The position numbers were made by a program, and so were the translations under genes. Shown in pieces: positions 1 through 7,038 of a DNA stretch of 14,546 bases (its first letter is position 1; each line of letters starts with the position of its first letter). This stretch comes from JBGPLJ01 sp041486385 (GTDB lineage Bacteria > Pseudomonadota > Gammaproteobacteria > Steroidobacterales > Steroidobacteraceae). Under the pieces are notes generated by a model. It was given only the letters and a program-made list of their open reading frames with translations. It was not told where the DNA came from and did not search any database. The DNA lies in the NCBI GenBank assembly GCA_041486385.1, contig JBGPLJ010000055.1:1-14546 (forward strand). Reading direction: 5' to 3'.

Positions 1-49
1 GGGGTCAGATTTATTTTCGCGTTGCTTAAGCGAAAATAAATCTGACCCC
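1..49. repeat. Perfect inverted repeat (20-bp stem, 9-nt loop) with GGGGTCAGA ends
   Basis: Positions 1-20 and 30-49 are exact reverse complements around a 9-base loop at 21-29. The outer end reads GGGGTCAGAT and the inner stem is AT-rich, ending in TTCGC. It begins 6 bases beyond the stop codon of the flavin-binding-fold gene that reads toward it, so a transcript of that gene would end in this hairpin. No T-run follows the stem on the minus strand, so a classical intrinsic terminator is not supported. From memory, palindromes with TCTGACCCC ends are dispersed in many proteobacterial genomes and often lie near IS200-like (Y1/RAYT) transposase genes; none is in this window. The left end is cut by the window edge, so the element may be longer. 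Confidence 0.85.
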
Positions 50-55
50 TTTTCG

Positions 56-655
56 CTATTCCTTGTCCCGCGCCGGATCATCCTTCGGCAGCACATCGCA
101 CGCCCACTCCATGCGTTTCCATTTGGGCACGGGTGCTTTCACGCCGGCGCGCGGCACGAATTCGGAGCGCTCGACGCCGCCCTTCTTGTGGATGTAGCGC
201 GGGCAATTGGGAAAGACTTCGCGGACGGCGACCTTCACGACGAACTGCGCGCCAACGAACGGCGGGTCGACGCAATCCGCGGCTTCGATTCGGGCATCAC
301 CATTCAGGCGCACGCGCTTCGGGCTTTCGAAGTCGATGAAGAGCAACCCAACCGCTGGGTTCTCGTTGAGATTTCCCATCGACAGGTACATGCCGTTGCC
401 GTCGTAGCAGGGAAACGCGAGGGTGCGTGGGTCGAGCACCCGCACAAAACCCGGGTCGCCGCCCTTGTAGGAGCAGTTCGGCCGTCCGGTCGCGTCCGCC
501 GTTGCCAGAAAGAACATGTCCATGCTCTCAATGAATGCCTTGTTGTCGGCATCCACGTGATCGCGCAGCAGCCGCTCCTCGATGCGGTCTGCCAGGCGCT
601 CAGTGTCAAATTGCCGTTGTAGCGTGCGGTGACTCGCGCGAAAAAGTTTCGACAT
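56..655 (-). CDS. Pyridoxamine 5'-phosphate oxidase family (FMN-binding split-barrel) protein
   Basis: A 199-residue cytoplasmic protein of the pyridoxamine-phosphate-oxidase-like split-barrel fold, which usually binds FMN or F420 and acts as a small redox enzyme; the substrate cannot be told from sequence. After a charged helical N-terminus (1-40) the core runs from about residue 44. It includes the beta-strand MDMFFLATAD, a family-typical GRPNCSYKGGDPGF segment (57-70), the strand AVGLLFIDF (101-109), and a NCPRYIHKK motif (150-158) common in this general-stress-like subgroup. The ATG at 655 is preceded by GGGAG at good spacing. The gene starts 23 bases after the stop of the di-heme enzyme gene, so the two are probably co-transcribed. 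There is no signal peptide, so unlike its two operon partners it should stay in the cytoplasm. The family is clear; the function is not. Confidence 0.88.
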   Translation of the reverse strand: MSKLFRASHRTLQRQFDTERLADRIEERLLRDHVDADNKAFIESMDMFFLATADATGRPNCSYKGGDPGFVRVLDPRTLAFPCYDGNGMYLSMGNLNENPAVGLLFIDFESPKRVRLNGDARIEAADCVDPPFVGAQFVVKVAVREVFPNCPRYIHKKGGVERSEFVPRAGVKAPVPKWKRMEWACDVLPKDDPARDKE

Positions 656-678
656 CGGGATCTCCCACTGTGCTCTTG

Positions 679-1743
679 TCAGCGCGCTGGCGCCGCGAAC
701 TGTGGATTCGACAGGAAGTCGCGGTCCGTGAGCGAGCGCAGGAATTCTACGAGATCGTGCCGCTCCTCGGTACTGAGGTCGATCGGTCGGATGCGCGGGT
801 CCGTGAAGCTGCCGCGAAAGCGCCCGCCCGCGGCATAGTGATCGAGCACGGCAGCGAGCGTCGGCACGCTGCCATCGTGCATGTAAGGCGCCGTGACGTC
901 GACATTGCGCAGCGTTGGCACGCGGTAGCGCTGCCGCTCATTACGCACCACGCCGGTATTTGCATAGAGTGCGCGGGCGCCGCCCACTGTGAGTCCGGAG
1001 TGACACCCGGCGCAGGCCGCGCGTTTGGAGAAGAATATTTCCATACCGCGGCGAGCGGCGTCGCTGAGTGCAGCTCGATCATCGTCGAAGACGTAGCGAT
1101 CGAACGGCGCGCGTCCGGAAATCAGCGTGCGCTCAAAGCTCGCGATGGCCCGCGTGATGTTCCTGAGATCGACAGGCGCCTTCGCATCCGCAAAAGCGCG
1201 CGCGAAGAGTTCGCGGTAGCGCGGATCGCCCGCGATGCGGCTGACCACCGTCGCTTCATGTGGCCTCACTCCCATCTCGATCGGGTGCTCGTTGAGAAGC
1301 GGCTGCAACATCTGTGCTTCGAGCGAGCGTGGCTTGGTATCGCTCCAGGTGAACGCCTGGTTGTAGGCCACGTTCGCGAGCGGCATCGAGCTGCGCGGGT
1401 GCGCTTCACCAGTGGCGCCGATTGCGCGGGCGCGCCCGTCGGTAAATCCGAGGGACAGCGAGTGGCAGCTCGCGCAGGAAATCGCTCCATTGAACGACAG
1501 GCGCTGATCGTAGAAGAGTGCGCGGCCCAGCTCGACCTTGGCCGCCGACATCGGATTGTCGGCGGGTACCTGCGGCGGTGGAAAACCAGGCGGGAGTTGC
1601 CAATTGAAGCCGGTTGATGCGCGCGTCAGTTGCGTCTCAGGCAGGCGCGCAACGCAGGCGGCGAGCGCGCACGCCAGCGTGCACGCAAAAGTGCAGGCTA
1701 CAGGGCTCGCAATGGAGGCTAGCGCCGCCCGCACGCGCAGCAC
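679..1743 (-). CDS. Di-heme c-type enzyme of the MauG/cytochrome c peroxidase superfamily, MbnH-like lipoprotein
   Basis: The 354-residue product has two covalent heme sites, CASCH (90-94) and CAGCH (244-248). It also has family hallmarks: ELGRALFYD (71-79), the SFERTLISG helix (202-210) and PYMHDGS (286-292) after the second heme. These fit di-heme peroxidases and MauG-like oxidases, which act in the periplasm. The N-terminal portion (NWQLPPGFP, VPADNPMS, SSMPLANVAYN) resembles from memory the MbnH subfamily, which oxidises a tryptophan of its partner MbnP to kynurenine; no MbnP gene is visible here. The reading frame is open far upstream (to 1959), but I chose GTG 1743. It lies 25 bases after the TPR gene stop, has AGG just upstream, and gives a signal peptide ending in a lipobox (ALAAC, Cys30). 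Upstream starts would overlap the TPR gene and yield a non-signal leader. Superfamily certain, MbnH assignment probable. Confidence 0.9.
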   Translation of the reverse strand: MLRVRAALASIASPVACTFACTLACALAACVARLPETQLTRASTGFNWQLPPGFPPPQVPADNPMSAAKVELGRALFYDQRLSFNGAISCASCHSLSLGFTDGRARAIGATGEAHPRSSMPLANVAYNQAFTWSDTKPRSLEAQMLQPLLNEHPIEMGVRPHEATVVSRIAGDPRYRELFARAFADAKAPVDLRNITRAIASFERTLISGRAPFDRYVFDDDRAALSDAARRGMEIFFSKRAACAGCHSGLTVGGARALYANTGVVRNERQRYRVPTLRNVDVTAPYMHDGSVPTLAAVLDHYAAGGRFRGSFTDPRIRPIDLSTEERHDLVEFLRSLTDRDFLSNPQFAAPAR

Positions 1744-1768
1744 TAGCCTGTGAATCCGAACCGGAAAG

Positions 1769-2482
1769 TCAGTTCCAGCTGGACGCCGCGGGGCTGCTGG
1801 TGCCGAACAGGTCAGCCTTCTCTGAAATCGCGGCGCGTTCATCGACCCACTTCGCGAACGCGGCGAGATCTTCCGGGCTGAGGCCGCTGGCATCCTGCTT
1901 ATGCGACTCGATCCATTTCTGCATGGAGGCCATGAGCTGTGCGGCGAGTGGACGCGCATCGCGGAACAGCGTCAGGTACGCGCTCTTCGCGTCATCGAGG
2001 CGGTTCAGCGCGAGATAGGCTTCCGCGCGATATTCGATGGCTTCGCCGTACGCCGGGCTGTAGGTCAATGCCTGGTCGTAGGCGGCAAGCGCGGCCTCGT
2101 AGTTGCCGAGTTTGCGCTGAGTAAAGCCGATGTAGTTCCACGCCTGATACATGTCGCTGCGGTTGCCGACCGCGTCCGTGAAATAGTCACGCGCCTTGTC
2201 GAAGGCCTTCTGCGCATTCGCCAGGGCCTTCTGCTTTTTCGCCGGATCCTTCGCTGCCGCCGCTTCGGCTTCCGCCTTCTTGCCTTTATCGACTTCCTTC
2301 ACGCCGCGGTTGTAGCTGCCCTTCGCGAGGATGTCGGGACTGCGCGGCTGCGCATCGCCCGTGTCGCTCTCCATGCTGCCGCCACCGCCCATCGAACCGC
2401 CTCCCATCGAACCGCCGCCGGAAGCCAGGAGCGGCGCGGAGGCAATGAGTATGACGAGGGTTGTTCCGGCGATGAAGCGCAT
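1769..2482 (-). CDS. Exported tetratricopeptide-repeat protein with Gly/Ser/Met-rich segment
   Basis: The 237-residue product starts with a signal peptide (MRFIAGTTLVILIASAPLLAS), followed by a low-complexity stretch with repeated GGGSM units (about 22-38) and an acidic patch. An Ala/Lys-rich helical region (60-100, possibly coiled coil) comes next. Two TPR-like units follow: AWNYIGFTQRKLGNYEAA onward (114-143) and one at 147-177 (YRAEAYLALNRLDDA). TPRs bind protein partners, so a periplasmic scaffold or adaptor role is inferred; no enzyme motif is seen. ATG 2482 is chosen because AAGGAG precedes it at ideal spacing and it begins the signal peptide; a longer frame to 2845 lacks these. It is the first gene of a unit with the di-heme enzyme (25-base gap) and the split-barrel protein. 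The methionines in the repeat could bind copper, but that is speculation. Confidence 0.85.
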   Translation of the reverse strand: MRFIAGTTLVILIASAPLLASGGGSMGGGSMGGGGSMESDTGDAQPRSPDILAKGSYNRGVKEVDKGKKAEAEAAAAKDPAKKQKALANAQKAFDKARDYFTDAVGNRSDMYQAWNYIGFTQRKLGNYEAALAAYDQALTYSPAYGEAIEYRAEAYLALNRLDDAKSAYLTLFRDARPLAAQLMASMQKWIESHKQDASGLSPEDLAAFAKWVDERAAISEKADLFGTSSPAASSWN

Positions 2483-2535
2483 GATAGGTCTCCTTGTAAG
2501 CAGCGGCCGTGAGATCAATGGAAGCGGTTGGCGCA

Positions 2536-2566
2536 ATTGTAAGGCAACCGACCGCCGCACTGTCGA
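2536..2566 (-). promoter_or_regulatory. Candidate sigma70-like promoter for the TPR/di-heme operon
   Basis: On the minus strand, TACAAT (complement of 2536-2541) resembles a -10 box and TCGACA (complement of 2561-2566) a -35 box. The spacer is 19 bases, longer than ideal. It would start transcription about 45 bases before the TPR start codon. A short inverted repeat (CGGTTG 2525-2530, CAACCG 2545-2550) overlaps the -10 region and could be an operator. This is a pattern match only. Confidence 0.3.
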
Positions 2567-2608
2567 CCGGGCCGCTATGGGCTTGTTCCCGATGCAGGTA
2601 GGTTCCCG

Positions 2609-2623
2609 CCGGCCAGAGGCCGG
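2609..2623 (-). terminator. GC-rich hairpin just after xdhC-like gene
   Basis: CCGGCC at 2609-2614 and GGCCGG at 2618-2623 form a perfect 6-bp stem with a 3-base loop, starting one base beyond the stop codon of the XdhC-family gene. No T-tract follows on the minus strand, so it is at best a weak intrinsic terminator or a 3'-end stabilising hairpin. The surrounding 2483-2624 gap (142 bases) otherwise holds only the candidate promoter for the next unit. Confidence 0.4.
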
Positions 2624-2624
2624 T

Positions 2625-3710
2625 TCATGCATTCTGTTGAACCGCAAGGCGAAAGGATTCGCCCGCTCTGCCGGCGAGAAAAGCTTGAATTTCCGCCACG
2701 ATAGCGACGGCGATCGCTTCCGGCGTGCGAGCGCCGATGTCAAGGCCCACCGGCCCGTACAGGCGGTTGCCCAGCTGGCGCCCGCTATCGCCAAGCTCGC
2801 CGAGCAGTCGGCGGCGCCGGGCCGCCGGACCCAGGAGGCCGACATAGGGCACTTGCGTCGCAGCGAGCGCGCGCAGATACGCCGCGTCGGATACCAGATG
2901 GTGACTCATGACCACAGCGGCGTCGAAGTCCTCGAGCTCGAGCGCGGCCGAGAGCGTCTGCGGCTGCGCTTCGAGCAGTCTTGTGTTGGCGGCGAATCGC
3001 CGCGCGTCGAGGTAGGCGGAGCGATGATCGACCACGGTGATCTGCCAGCCGACGAGCGCAGCGATCTGGACAACAGGCTCGGCGTCCGCGCCCGCGCCGA
3101 GTATCAGGATACGTGGCGGCAGCTCGAGCGCAGCGATGAACGCAGTGAGCCTGGCGCCGGCCGGGCCGACTGTAACGCTCTCAAAGCCGCCCTGCCGGGC
3201 ACGATTGCGCGTGCGCTCGACGATCATGGCCTCGGCAGTGCCCGTTGGCGCGGATGCCGAGTGCCATGCCGTGCCAACCGGCACGCGTGGATCTTCCGAT
3301 GCAACCACGAGCGCGTACGCCCCGCGTTCATTGCGTGCAATTCGTTCGGCGGCGAATGCCAATGGCTCGTAGCCCGACGGTTCATCAATCCGCTGCAGAA
3401 GGATTTGCATGGCGCCCTCGCAGCCGAGGCCAAGGCCCCACACCGGATCGTCCCCCGTGCGCGCATCGTAGCTAACGATTTCGGCCGCGGACGTCGCGAG
3501 GACGCGCTGCGCGCGCTCGATGAGATCGGCTTCAAGGCAGCCGCCGCTCAAGAGCCCGCACGCGGAGCGGTCGCTGCCGATCAGCATTTGCGCGCCCGGC
3601 TTACGATACGTCGACCCCTCGGTGCCGACGACCGTTGCAAGAGCCAGCGCCTGCCGGGCGGCTTTGCGCGCACGGAAGAACTCGAGCAGCGACGTGACTG
3701 ATGTATTCAT
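2625..3710 (-). CDS. XdhC/CoxI family protein (molybdenum-cofactor enzyme maturation)
   Basis: This 361-residue protein has the two-part XdhC/CoxI architecture. The N-terminal domain carries GTEGSTYRKPGAQML (29-43) and LLSGGCLEADL (53-63), with the conserved GLGLGCEG turn (92-99). A C-terminal Rossmann domain begins with ILILGAGADAEPV (201-213) and continues with VVDHR (226-230). XdhC proteins bind the molybdenum cofactor and help its sulfuration and insertion into xanthine dehydrogenase-type enzymes; CoxI is the equivalent for CO dehydrogenase-like enzymes. No molybdoenzyme subunit genes lie in the window, so the client is unknown. The ATG at 3710 overlaps the stop of the upstream RidA-family gene (ATGA, 3707-3710), implying translational coupling. 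The family call is firm; the client is open. Confidence 0.93.
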   Translation of the reverse strand: MNTSVTSLLEFFRARKAARQALALATVVGTEGSTYRKPGAQMLIGSDRSACGLLSGGCLEADLIERAQRVLATSAAEIVSYDARTGDDPVWGLGLGCEGAMQILLQRIDEPSGYEPLAFAAERIARNERGAYALVVASEDPRVPVGTAWHSASAPTGTAEAMIVERTRNRARQGGFESVTVGPAGARLTAFIAALELPPRILILGAGADAEPVVQIAALVGWQITVVDHRSAYLDARRFAANTRLLEAQPQTLSAALELEDFDAAVVMSHHLVSDAAYLRALAATQVPYVGLLGPAARRRRLLGELGDSGRQLGNRLYGPVGLDIGARTPEAIAVAIVAEIQAFLAGRAGESFRLAVQQNA

Positions 3711-4159
3711 CCGGCAGACTTCACCGCCACTCCCATGACTTCGAAATGCGCTCCGCGCAGCAACTTCGCCACGCCGATGAATGCCCGCGCCGGGTACTTC
3801 TCGTGAAAGTACGTTCGGTACGCGCTGTTGAACGTGTCATAGAGCGCGAGATCCGTGCAATAGACGGTTACCGACACCAGATCATCCATCTTGTAGCCGG
3901 CCTGCTCGACCGTCGCCTTGACGGCGTCCATGACCTGGCGCGCTTCGACGTCCGCGTTGCTCGCAGCCTGCTCAGTCGCGGGATCGATACCGATGTGGCC
4001 AGCCACGTAGAGCATCTTGCCCACTCGCACAGCTTCGCTGAAAGGCAATGCGGCGCGCGCCGCGGTACGATCCTTCGTGATGTAGCTGCGTCCGGCATCA
4101 CTTGCCCATGCGGGCAGGGTCGCGAGCAGCAATGCGGGAATCAGTAGTCTTGCAATCAT
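3707..4159 (-). CDS. Exported RidA/YjgF/UK114-family protein
   Basis: The 150-residue product has an N-terminal signal peptide (hydrophobic core to about residue 19, ending PAWAS). A Rid domain follows with LPFSEAVRVGKMLYVAG (38-54), a Q-to-A-variant helix region, DDLVSVTVYCTDL (92-104), and YPARAFIGVAKL (122-133). In the last motif Arg124 aligns with the carboxylate-binding arginine of RidA deaminases. Canonical RidA hydrolyses reactive enamine/imine intermediates in the cytoplasm. A periplasmic paralogue may have another substrate, but the key arginine and Glu140 are kept. The start at ATG 4159 is well supported: AGGAGA precedes it and it begins the signal peptide, whereas the frame upstream to 4384 overlaps the divergent gene. 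It is the first gene of a two-gene unit with the XdhC-like gene. The family is certain; the substrate is not. Confidence 0.92.
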   Translation of the reverse strand: MIARLLIPALLLATLPAWASDAGRSYITKDRTAARAALPFSEAVRVGKMLYVAGHIGIDPATEQAASNADVEARQVMDAVKATVEQAGYKMDDLVSVTVYCTDLALYDTFNSAYRTYFHEKYPARAFIGVAKLLRGAHFEVMGVAVKSAG

Positions 4160-4173
4160 CAGCGTCTCTCCTG

Positions 4174-4203
4174 AAGAACCCGAAGGGCCGGGACCGTATG
4201 ATA
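4174..4203. promoter_or_regulatory. Candidate overlapping divergent -10 elements
   Basis: In the 79-base gap between the divergent RidA and Rieske-fusion genes, TATGAT lies at 4197-4202 on the plus strand. Its near-palindromic context gives TATCAT on the minus strand (4198-4203). Each could be a -10 box. No convincing -35 box is seen for either direction, so activator-dependent promoters are possible. Weak evidence. Confidence 0.25.
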
Positions 4204-4218
4204 AGGCGGAACGTCCGA

Positions 4219-4231
4219 TCCCATGCTGGGA
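4219..4231 (+). promoter_or_regulatory. Small hairpin overlapping the RBS of the Rieske-flavodoxin gene
   Basis: TCCCA (4219-4223) and TGGGA (4227-4231) form a 5-bp stem with a 3-base loop. Its right arm contains most of the GGGAGG ribosome-binding site (4228-4233) that serves ATG 4239. It could lower translation initiation, but the stem is short and may be chance. Confidence 0.3.
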
Positions 4232-4238
4232 GGTTGAA

Positions 4239-5354
4239 ATGAAGGAAAACGAGCCGGAGTGGATCGAGGTCGGCTCTGCCACGGAGCTTAGCCGCAGTTC
4301 GCTTGCGCCCGTCAGCGTCGGGGAGGCTCGGGTCGCGCTCTCCTGTGTCGGCGGAGAATTCGGCGCCATCTCGAACATCTGCAATCATGTCGGCGGGCCG
4401 CTCGGTCAAGGGCGCCTCGATGGCGAGTATGTCGTGTGTCCATGGCATCAGTGGAAATTTCATCGTCAGACCGGCGCCGGCGAGCCCGGATTCGAAGCTG
4501 ACCGCGTGCCAAGTCACGCAGTTAAAGTAGTCGATGGCAGGCTTTACGTAAGCGCCAGGCCTGTCACGCGCCGCGGTCGATTGGCGCATCCGCCGCTCCC
4601 GCTCGCACGCGAGCCGCAGCGCGCACCGGGCCCGGTCCGCGTCGCCGGAATTTCAACGACCGCGATGGATCCCCACAATCCGCGCTATTCGACGTCCGAC
4701 GCGCTCCTCACGTCAGCTCTCGAGGGCGCTCGAGCGTCACATGGCGCTGAAGTAAAGCTGGTGAAGCTCAATGACCTTGGCTTCAAACACTGTGGCGGCT
4801 ACTACTCAAGGGCCGCCCGCGCCTGTACCTGGCCGTGTTCGATCACGCAAATGGATACCAAGGACGAGCTCGTCGAGGTCTACGAGCTCATCGTGCACTG
4901 GGCCGACGTATTGCTGATTGCGACGCCTATCCGCTGGGGTGCAGCGAGCGCGCTCTACTACAAGATGGTGGAGCGCATGAACTGCATCCAGAATCAGATC
5001 ACGCTGCACAACAACGTACTGATTCGCGACAAGGTCGCCGCCTTCATCATCACCGGCGGCCAGGACAACGTGCAGGCTGTGGCCGGACAGATGTGCGGAT
5101 TTTTCGGCGAGCTCGGCTTCGTACTGCCGCCGTTCCCATTTATCGGTCACTCGCTGGGCTGGACCGCGGAAGACATGGAGCGCAATGTTGAATTCGTCCG
5201 CATGCACGAAGGGCTGCACGCGGGTGCGCGGGAACTCGCCGCGCGCGCCATCGACGTATCCGAGCGGCTGATTGCGAAGAGCATGTCGACCGGGCACATC
5301 GAGCGCGGTGGACGCAAGGCGAATATCCCGTCGCGCGCACCGCATACCAGCTGA
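4239..5354 (+). CDS. Fusion protein: Rieske [2Fe-2S] domain + flavodoxin-like NAD(P)H-dependent FMN reductase
   Basis: This 371-residue cytoplasmic protein joins two redox domains. Residues 8-107 form a Rieske ferredoxin-type domain with both cluster motifs, C48-N-H50 and C67-PW-H70, plus the downstream QWKFHRQTG strand. A Pro/Arg-rich linker (108-132) leads to a flavodoxin-fold reductase from about 134. Its features are VAGISTTAMDPHNPRYSTSD (phosphate-binding loop region), the ATPIRWGAASALYYKMVERM motif (228-247) typical of NADPH-dependent FMN reductases, and a FIITGGQDNVQ segment (269-279). Three cysteines (185, 196, 200) sit where some iron-sulfur flavoproteins carry a cluster. A plausible role is NAD(P)H to FMN to [2Fe-2S] electron transfer to an unknown acceptor. 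The ATG is preceded by GGGAGG. The gene converges on the M28 peptidase gene, 7 bases apart. Domain calls are firm; the function is unknown. Confidence 0.92.
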   Translation: MKENEPEWIEVGSATELSRSSLAPVSVGEARVALSCVGGEFGAISNICNHVGGPLGQGRLDGEYVVCPWHQWKFHRQTGAGEPGFEADRVPSHAVKVVDGRLYVSARPVTRRGRLAHPPLPLAREPQRAPGPVRVAGISTTAMDPHNPRYSTSDALLTSALEGARASHGAEVKLVKLNDLGFKHCGGYYSRAARACTWPCSITQMDTKDELVEVYELIVHWADVLLIATPIRWGAASALYYKMVERMNCIQNQITLHNNVLIRDKVAAFIITGGQDNVQAVAGQMCGFFGELGFVLPPFPFIGHSLGWTAEDMERNVEFVRMHEGLHAGARELAARAIDVSERLIAKSMSTGHIERGGRKANIPSRAPHTS

Positions 5355-5361
5355 AACGGAG

Positions 5362-6999
5362 TCAGTTGTCCGGGGCGAGTTTGGCTTTCTCGGCGAAGAA
5401 GTCGCCGCTGTTCCACTGCTGCCGCTCGCGCGTGTTCGCGACGTCATAGACGACGTGCAGGTTGACGCGCGCCAGCGTGGCGAGAAACGCGTAATCGATC
5501 GGCTGATCGCGGTCGTCTCCCGGCATGTGATAGCGGGAGCGGCGGAATTTCTCCACGACCTCCTCGCCGTTGATACCCTTTTGTGCCGCGTGCGTGCCGG
5601 TATCCATCTGGAGCGCGGGAATGCCGTTGCGCACGAATGCAAACTGATCGCTGCGCACGAAGCGCACTTGGTCGGGCTCGGGGTCGGGCGCGAGACGCAG
5701 GCTCTCACGCGTGGCGGCTGCCAGCGCAACGCGGCCGAGCGTCGAATGGTCGGCACCGAACGCCACGAGGTCGGTGAACGTCGTCAATGCAATTGGCATG
5801 TCGATGTTGATAGCCGCAATGATGGCCGACCGCGGCACGGTTGGATGCTGCACGAAGTACTCTGAGCCGAGCAGGCCTTTCTCTTCAGCGGTGAACGCAA
5901 TGAAGAGCACGGAGCGCTTCATCTTGCCGGCGCGGAACTTCAACACCCGCGCGGTTTCGAGCATCATCGCGATGCCGCTCGCGTTGTCGAGAGCGCCGTT
6001 GTAGATGGAGTCGCCATCGACGGCAGCGCCGACCCCAAGGTGATCGAGATGCGCGCTCAATACCACGTACTCGGATTTGAGTTTTGGATCGGAGCCCTCG
6101 AGGACTGCCACGACATTCATGCTGGAGCGCCTGGCGAGTACCGATTTCGTCGTGAAGTGAATGCTGCTCGGCAGATCGAAGGACTGAACCTTGCTCTGGT
6201 CGGCATTTGCGTAGACTTCATCGAGCGTGTGCGCCGCGCCACTGAAGACCTTCGCCGCACCCGACGGACTCAACAGAAGGCCTCCGCGCAGTTGTGCGAA
6301 GGCCTGCAGCGGGCGGCCGTCCTCGCCGGTCGCGCGCATCGCCGGCAACCAGCTCATGAGCACGCGCCGCTCCCAGGTGCTGGTTTGATCCTCGGCCTGC
6401 GGACCGATCGTGATCACGCCAATTGCGCCGCGCTCGGTCAGCTCGGCGCCCTTGACCGCAATCGATGCGTAGTACGCGCGCTGATCGACCGGGAGCGCGG
6501 CAGGTGCGCCCGCCAGTATCACCGCAATGCGCCCCGTCAGATTCACGCCGGCGAAGTCGTCGTAGTTGAGTTCCGGTGCATGCACGCCAAAGCCGACGAA
6601 CGTCATCGGCCCGAAGAGCATCACGTCACTCTCCCAATAGCTCGCCCGCGGGAGGAAATCTTCCTTGACCGTGAGTTCGGTCATTCTGCCATCGCGCTCA
6701 AGACGCGCGCTCGCGCCGGAAATCACTGCGGAGGATTCGAGCAAGGGGACGGTCTGGTACCAGCTGCCATGATCGCCGGCAGGTTGCAATCCATAGGACG
6801 CGAACTGACTGCTGACATAGGCCGCCGCCAGCTCATGGCCCCGGGTTGCTGTGCCACGCCCTTCCAGCGCGTCGTCTGCGAGAAAGGCGATGTGTCCATG
6901 AATTGCGTCGGCCCGGATGCTGCTCGCGCCGTCGGACGCGACCGCATACGAAGCGCAAGCTGCCAACAGCAGCGCAGCGACGCCTTGCATTTTTCTCAT
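5362..6999 (-). CDS. Exported M28-family zinc metallopeptidase with PA-like insert
   Basis: This 545-residue protein is predicted to be secreted and is a co-catalytic zinc peptidase, probably an aminopeptidase or carboxypeptidase. After a signal sequence (LLAAC could be a lipobox) comes a helical region and a protease-associated (PA) domain around 130-250. The M28 catalytic domain runs 293-520. The predicted two-zinc site is complete: His317 with Asp319 (SAHLDHLG), bridging Asp338 (ALDNASG), general base Glu372 and ligand Glu373 (FTAEEKGLLGS), Asp400 (INIDMP) and His491 (RYHMPGD). ATG 6999 is preferred because it begins the signal peptide; a second ATG at 6990 and non-ATG starts to 7035 are possible, and no strong RBS separates them. 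It follows hrpB by 39 bases on the same strand, so it may share that transcript without a functional link. Confidence 0.93.
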   Translation of the reverse strand: MRKMQGVAALLLAACASYAVASDGASSIRADAIHGHIAFLADDALEGRGTATRGHELAAAYVSSQFASYGLQPAGDHGSWYQTVPLLESSAVISGASARLERDGRMTELTVKEDFLPRASYWESDVMLFGPMTFVGFGVHAPELNYDDFAGVNLTGRIAVILAGAPAALPVDQRAYYASIAVKGAELTERGAIGVITIGPQAEDQTSTWERRVLMSWLPAMRATGEDGRPLQAFAQLRGGLLLSPSGAAKVFSGAAHTLDEVYANADQSKVQSFDLPSSIHFTTKSVLARRSSMNVVAVLEGSDPKLKSEYVVLSAHLDHLGVGAAVDGDSIYNGALDNASGIAMMLETARVLKFRAGKMKRSVLFIAFTAEEKGLLGSEYFVQHPTVPRSAIIAAINIDMPIALTTFTDLVAFGADHSTLGRVALAAATRESLRLAPDPEPDQVRFVRSDQFAFVRNGIPALQMDTGTHAAQKGINGEEVVEKFRRSRYHMPGDDRDQPIDYAFLATLARVNLHVVYDVANTRERQQWNSGDFFAEKAKLAPDN

Positions 7000-7038
7000 G
7001 CCGTGCAATGTGGCAGGCGCGCTAAATGAGCGCAAGGT

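Noticed and set aside
535..1617. 360-codon open frame on the plus strand
   Set aside because: It lies opposite the di-heme enzyme with two CxxCH sites; its translation is Arg/Ala/His-rich without family features, a GC-rich shadow frame.
1744..1959. Long N-terminal extension of the di-heme enzyme frame
   Set aside because: It overlaps the TPR gene, lacks any signal-like sequence, and GTG 1743 gives a proper lipoprotein signal.
2331..3701. 456-codon open frame on the plus strand
   Set aside because: Antisense to the XdhC-family gene and the start of the TPR gene; no recognisable motif and low-complexity composition.
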